Below, piece by piece: positions 58,871 through 64,000 of a DNA stretch of 64,000 bases. The position numbers and the translations under genes are program-made. Numbering within the stretch: position 1 is the first letter of the stretch; each line of letters opens with the position of its first letter. The DNA is taken from positions 334,001-398,000 of the forward strand of contig JAODTK010004555.1 in NCBI GenBank assembly GCA_026419785.1. Reading direction: 5' to 3'. The stretch comes from Sclerodactyla briareus. Its lineage: Eukaryota > Echinodermata > Holothuroidea > Dendrochirotida > Sclerodactylidae. Below the pieces are notes generated by a model. That model was not told where the DNA came from. It ran no database searches and was given only the letters and a program-made list of their open reading frames with translations.

Positions 58871-61278
58871 CAGGCCCGTAACCCAACTTGAGAGTCGGGG
58901 GGGGGGGCACAACACATACAGGCACTAACAAGTTAGACGGTGTTAATGATTGATGTGATATTTGATTTTGCTGTATTATTTCCGAGAGCTGAACAGCGCT
59001 CATATCCTTTAATCATAATTTCAATTGAGAATTTACTGTAACCACGTCTACCCACAATGTTCAGCCAATGAAACACCATCAAAGCAACACTACAATGCAA
59101 TATGTTCTCCTATGCAATAACATAATATACCTTCAATTTGGGGGAATTTGGCGGGACTTTTCAGGTTAATTGGTCACGAAACGTCAAGGATTACAATCAT
59201 TATTTGCAGATATTTGGCTAGTCACAAAACCAAATAACAGTTAAGATTGTGTATTTAATCTAAGTCCTTACCCTGTAATGAACCGTCCATAACGGGTCGA
59301 ATATTCAAACATGGGGCGCATGAGACTCACAAGTGTGCTCAAACTCCCGCAAATACTGGACAGTGTTATATTAACCATACATGTGTGTGGTAGCTACGGC
59401 CACATCACGTTCCACTGTTATGAATCCACTGCACAGTAGGGCCAAATCCAAAAGTGGTTATCACCGAACTGAAAATTGAAGACTGTCACATAGGAGAATT
59501 TTACCTGTAGTTCTAACAAGTACAAGTTTAAAGTTTCCATTAGATCTTGCAAAAAATTGCGTTGCGTACTACCTTGAGAATATGGGTCATTCAAAATGGC
59601 ATATTGCAGGCTCACAATTGGGTGGACCGGATTCAGAAAAAAGTAAGTTCCCCCAACATATAGAAGGGTTTTGAAAATTTTCTAGTTGTAGTGTAAAAAG
59701 CTTTTTGGCAGAACATGTGACTGAGCACAATAAATGTCAGGATATATGCATGCAAATTTCAAGAAACATTGATTCGCCGTCCCCACCCTTTCTCGTTATT
59801 TCAAGTTTGTTTTTTCCTTGTTAAGGAAAAAATCAAATTTCTTCATTCTCTTCTAACTATCAACTACTCAGGAGCATCCCTATGTTGACAAAAATTCTAG
59901 CGATACCTTGGCTAGGTGTGGTAGAGGTCCGACATTTTCGTGGTTGGGACGAAACAATGCTGGTGGGACGGAAATCTCACATAGTGAGCATGTGCTGCAA
60001 TGAAATAACCTAATCTAGGCACCCTGTGTTACCATCCTGAGGTTCCGGTTATTAGTTGGCCTGCTAATACCCTGGTTGCTTTACTTCCTCTGTCAACAGA
60101 CCCACTCACCCACCAGTCATCATGTTGTTAATAAGTTCCGTCCCCCCACATTTTCGGCCAATTTAGCCTTTTTTTTCAGGAGGGGAAAGTATCAAAATTC
60201 ATTCAAATTCCTGATATTCAATTTTTTTTTTTTTCATGTAAAATGTTGTCTAACACCAACAATGAAGTTTAAATCCTGTGTGTGAACATTGGCCATGTCA
60301 CTCATACCAGTCCTCATAACATTTACTCATCAGATGTCAATTTCCGTCCCACCACACATTACAATGTGCTTTAAGGGCAAAATAGTATTGATAAATTGAA
60401 AAGAAGTTTCTGATCTTGGTCTCACAGTGACTATTTAAGTGAATTGAATGCTTAATGGTCTCCCCTATTTCCACTACTCAACTAATATTGGTGAAATGGT
60501 ATGTTCAGCAGACAAACTGGATAATTTCGTCCCCCCACAACAAGGTTAATGGATGTTACCATGCAACACCACAAAACTTCTCACTTCTCCCTATCATTTG
60601 TAACAAACTTTTTACCTGATTTCCCATTCAGTTGATATGCAATAAGGGATTTTTGTGAAATTTGTGAGAATGTTTTCCTTTGAAACATTTTTCCCTCCGC
60701 ACCACATTCCGTCCCCTCCCACCACATGGCCAACTTTGGGAAAATTAAACCCTCATTCACACCTCAATAACAAATTCCACAATTGTTAACACAAATGATA
60801 ACACTATCAACATTAAATATCAGTGCTAGAAACACCCATTTACAGCCTATTCAACTTTCGATAATAATTATGGAATGTGGGGTCTGCTCGTTGCATGAAA
60901 TTTTATTCCGTCCACCACATTCATGGTTTTTGGTGTGGCTGTGGCAACACATTATACTTCAGTCCGTGCAGTTATGTTCCACTACAGTTATATGGCTGAC
61001 CAGTTTTTGTGATCCCATTACAATCATTCAGATAGGACACGGGCAAATAAGTATAAATAGTTTAACGTGTGTGAAATCTCTGTGTCCCCACCGCAATACA
61101 GTCATTTTGGATTTATCCCAATAGCACAACGGTAACCAATGTTTTTCAGAACTTCAGGTAGCATAATTTTCAAAAATTTGAAACTGATAGGCCCTTAGGT
61201 CCCAGAACGGGGGCCATGGCGATGTGCAAAAAGGGCCTGGCCCTCACCTGCCCCCCCCCCCCTTTGGTTACGGGTCTG
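58871..61278. mobile_element. hAT-like non-autonomous element C, 2.4 kb
   Basis: The left end is CAGGCCCGTAACC. The right end, reverse-complemented, is CAGACCCGTAACC, so 12 of 13 agree. Each terminus is followed inward by a G run (58897-58907; the C run 61248-61262 on the other side). The flanking 8-mers are CAGTCACG (58863-58870) and CAGTCACC (61279-61286), 7 of 8 identical. CAG ends with an 8-bp duplication indicate the hAT superfamily. There is no transposase. The interior is AT-rich and carries a short box repeated about every 187 bp. Confidence 0.8.
59776..61095. repeat. Phased CCGTCCC-CCAC boxes, about 187-bp period
   Basis: Box positions: 59776 (CCGTCCCCACCC), 59961 inverted (TGGTGGGACGGAA), 60136 (TTCCGTCCCCCCACA), 60342 (TTCCGTCCCACCACA), 60525 (TTTCGTCCCCCCACA), 60707 (TTCCGTCCCC then TCCCACCACA), 60906 (TTCCGTCCACCACA) and 61081 (TGTGTCCCCACCGCA). 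Intervals are 175-206 bp. Sequence between boxes is AT-rich and hardly alignable. Confidence 0.75.
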
Positions 61279-61289
61279 CAGTCACCAAG

Positions 61290-62220
61290 TGTGGCATGTG
61301 TGTGTAACACCTGGGTGTGGGGTTTCCAAACTTTTCCATGTGTGGCCGTTTCCAACTAATGCGTCGCATGACCATAGGCCTATATATTGAGTTTCTACAA
61401 ATGAATACGTATCGTAACACTCCTTTGCTGCTCCAAGTCCCATTCGGTGATTAAATAAACTATTCTACCAAGGCTGCTGCAAGCCTTCTTCATCATGAAA
61501 CTGCCATCAATGTATCTCGTACTATATCGAAAACTGAAATTGACATCATTATCACAAATCACAGAAGGCATTCCATTCTATGCAATGTGTTGTTGGTTCA
61601 TTTTTTCAACAGAGCAAAATGGCCACATTGATGCCTTCATCCAGTGATGAGGAATGTAGTAAACAACCCTCAACATAATTCACTATTCCACGACCCGCTT
61701 GCTAATTGGACTATTCCTATTGTTTAACTGCTCCACGTGAACTGCAGCATCACGCATCATAGACACTTATCTAGCTTGCATCGGTTAACGGACCTAATCA
61801 CCCGACCTTCAGCACGCGGACGCTTTATCGACATTAAATGCAGGTCTCACCAACCCTGCAGCGAAACTAACGAAGATTATAATCGTCGTCACTGGTATTT
61901 TTAGTCCTACCATTTACAACCGCATTTCATAAAGTTCATCATCTACACAATTCGCAAATTAAACGCGAACCTTATCAACGTACGTGGCTTTAACTTTATA
62001 CAATTTCGAGAGCAGAAATAGTCAACGTTACCGATTGACATTTATCAATTAGTAACAAGGTTGTTTTATCATTCAACAAGCCCATAAAAATAACTGTGAG
62101 CGAAATATAGTTATTAGTTGGAAAGTAGCTGTTTTACTGCCAGAAGGAGGACTTACGGTGCTAGACTTAGGGCGGTTTAATTATAAAAGTCACCTTTGTC
62201 TATGCACATGTGGACACCGT
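61290..62220. other. Unassigned DNA upstream of the exon at 62.26 kb
   Basis: No repeat or gene recognised apart from one TAGGCCTA (61375-61382). It probably includes the promoter of the next gene. Confidence 0.35.
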
Positions 62221-62234
62221 CACCAGTGGGCAGC

Positions 62235-62244
62235 GCCATCTTGG
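62235..62244 (+). promoter_or_regulatory. YY1-like site in probable 5' untranslated region
   Basis: GCCATCTTGG matches the core bound by YY1, which is commonly located just downstream of transcription starts. It lies 22 bp before the open frame below. Confidence 0.4.
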
Positions 62245-62256
62245 ATCTGACAGTGA

Positions 62257-62566
62257 ACCAGCAACAGCCAGACGAAGTATCGGGGGAAGTACGAACACGA
62301 TAAAGATTTGAGGTCGAGGGTAAGACCATCCTACTCTCCCATTTCTACAAGGGACACCATAAACATAGACAGCATTGAGGAGGCTATCTTGGCAGTCTTA
62401 CCAAAAAATTCCAGCACCAATCGGCTAAAGAAGCTGGTGATGAATTTAGTGGATCCGACTAAAGTTGGTGTCGTTGGTGTGACTGACCTGAAGTATATTG
62501 ATGAGAATGACATCAAGGATTACCTCACCCCTATTGAGGTACGGAAGCTCCTCCTCCAGGTGAAAG
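62257..62566 (+). CDS. Intact exon with SAM-like helical domain
   Basis: The frame is open from after an in-frame TGA (62254-62256) to a strong splice donor (GTGAAAG then GTATGTG at 62567). The protein segment includes INIDSIEEAILAVLP, STNRLKKLVMNL and VTDLKYIDENDIKDYL-TPIEVRKLLLQ, an amphipathic helical pattern like the SAM-type domain that begins the zinc-finger/transposase-like family at 55.1 kb. There is no ATG before 62443 in this frame, so translation may start there, in an upstream exon, or a base may be missing. It is one of the few unbroken coding segments in the window. The remainder of the gene would lie beyond 64000. Confidence 0.5.
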
Positions 62567-64000
62567 GTATGTGCAGTACCTCTTCCATGAACTTTTGCCC
62601 GAGGGCAATTCCATGCCAAAGTGGACATGACCATTAAATATTAGAAATTGTCTAAAATCAGTAAACTTGGTATCGAAATAAAGCTAACTGTCTGAATTTT
62701 CCAGCAATATTAGTTATTCATTGAAAACAGAACACAGTCATTTTTTAATGCATATTAATTTTTGCAAAAGTTAAATTTTCTATATTTTTTGCTTCAAAAT
62801 ATAGCGTCATATTTATCTTTCCTGCAGCAACTGCATTTTATACATTTATCTCTTCATACTTATTATAGTGCTCAAGGGCAGCGATTGTTTTGAATATTGG
62901 GGGGATATATCAGCCGATTACTATCTAAGCGGATGCCACCATAGGTTGGTGAGGAGCGTTCCATAACATTTTTCGTTCTCAGGACCCCCCCCCCCCCCAG
63001 ACGGCAGAAGATGGCACTTCCCGAGCTAATGGCAGTAAGCAACATGCTTTAATTTGCTAATAAATTTTTAAATATAACTTGCACTACACTATTGTGGACC
63101 CTTGGTAAACATTTTTATTCACATTTGTTGGATGTTTGATGAAAACATTCCGGCTAGTCTGCAGAAAGTATTGACATTTTTCAGCTGTTTCCTTGTAAGT
63201 TTTAATCCATTTTCCTCATTTCCCTTCACGTACTGTACAGCTCATAATTGTCTTTCCCCGCTTTGTGCGTCATGTCTTCAAACATGTCACCAAACTGACA
63301 GTAAGTGCATGCTGACCTGCAATCACTCCTACCAAGTAACGCACCCTGCTGGTAAAGCTAATCTCTTATAACAGTACAAACGACAGGGATCCTGGGTTGG
63401 AAATAGGCAATTCATCACAACTCTCCCTTCATTGACAAGGAATACCAAAAGGTTCGCTGTCGCTGTCACATTCCTGCACACACAGCGTGCAAAGTTTTGG
63501 AAAATGGATAAAATTCTGCTCTGGCTCAAATTGGCGATTGCTGACCAGAGTTACTCAGGGCATAATTTAACCGGGTTCGCATCGCACTTTGCGAGCCAAT
63601 ACGACACTGACGCGAATCATTTCTTTACTTGAATAGCATTCTTGCTAATCAACTTTCTGGTTACGGAAGTAACGTTTACCTTGAAATTCCCTGATTGCAC
63701 AATACACTATCGATCGTCACACATTCCTCAGACGCAGTTTATCACTGAAACCACATTTACTACGAATTTTCTTTGATTGGCGCTCATTGGCCAGGCTCGT
63801 AATATTGTTCATAAAGATCGGTCCAATTCAAACAATCGATACATATGTTAGCACTTCGCTCACGACTACACGTGGTACGGCGGGCGCGGTCAGTGGTTTC
63901 AAGCATGCATACACTCTACTGCAGTGATGTGTGTTGTTAATGTTATTGTGCATGGGGTGGGCGGAAGCTGCACTGCTATGTAAACAGTAGAGCTCAGCCA
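62567..64000. other. Probable intron, to the window's end
   Basis: It begins at the GTATGTG donor. No acceptor or second exon is evident before 64000. It contains a hAT-family fragment (62885-63075). Confidence 0.4.
62885..63075 (+). mobile_element. Fragment of the element A/B hAT-like family
   Basis: TTACTATCTAAGCGGATGCC, CACCATAGGTTGGTGAGGAG, a C run (62985-62998), GGCAGTAAGCAACATG and TAATAAATTT follow the order of one array unit of the 18.5 and 21.3 kb elements. Only one unit is present. Confidence 0.6.

Overview
This window is non-coding, repeat-dense eukaryotic DNA. It is AT-rich, with many short ORFs, poly-G/C runs, microsatellites, several transposon classes and only two places where a host-like or domesticated gene can be argued. 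Polinton/Maverick and CR1-like elements, GATATC-centred repeats, hAT-like elements with a GGCGTAG-type terminus and an excess of the palindrome TAGGCCTA suggest a marine invertebrate, perhaps an echinoderm or hemichordate. The organism assignment is inference only. Almost every recognisable protein is broken by frame changes every 50-150 bp, so either the copies are old or the assembly carries uncorrected indels.

Layout. 1-8.2 kb: AT-rich DNA with short degenerate repeats and no convincing gene. 8.2-11 kb: a diverged roughly 0.9-kb unit present three times. 12.2-15.8 kb: an antisense CR1-like LINE (endonuclease plus reverse transcriptase) lying between GATA microsatellites. 16.6-17.2 kb: GATATC-rich repeats and a 43-bp tandem repeat. 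18.06-19.77 kb: a hAT-like non-autonomous element with a perfect 8-bp target duplication. A longer relative lies at 21.05-23.2 kb, and both carry an internal array of about 188 bp period. 24.86 kb: a 100-bp G tract. 25.65-25.98 kb: a 118-bp tandem repeat.

The main feature is at 28.87-46.07 kb: a 17.2-kb Polinton/Maverick with both terminal inverted repeats of about 200 bp. It carries a protein-primed DNA polymerase B remnant, a major-capsid-like remnant and several smaller proteins of the kind these elements carry. A second copy of the same LINE family (29.42-31.26 kb) sits inside the polymerase gene, at the codons of the catalytic TDTDS motif, and is flanked by a 7-bp repeat. The Polinton is therefore dead. 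I did not recognise an integrase, packaging ATPase or protease.

46-52 kb is mostly unassigned, with one tRNA-headed SINE at 48.8 kb. 52-55 kb holds a cluster of TAGGCCTA palindromes and a 194-bp hAT-like MITE. 55.1-58.0 kb is a broken C2H2 zinc-finger/transposase-like gene. 58.87-61.28 kb is a second hAT-like element (8-bp duplication, 7 of 8 identical) whose interior repeats a short CCGTCCC-CCAC box about every 187 bp. At 62.26-62.57 kb there is one intact exon with a good splice donor, preceded by a YY1-like site. It probably starts a gene that runs out of the window to the right.
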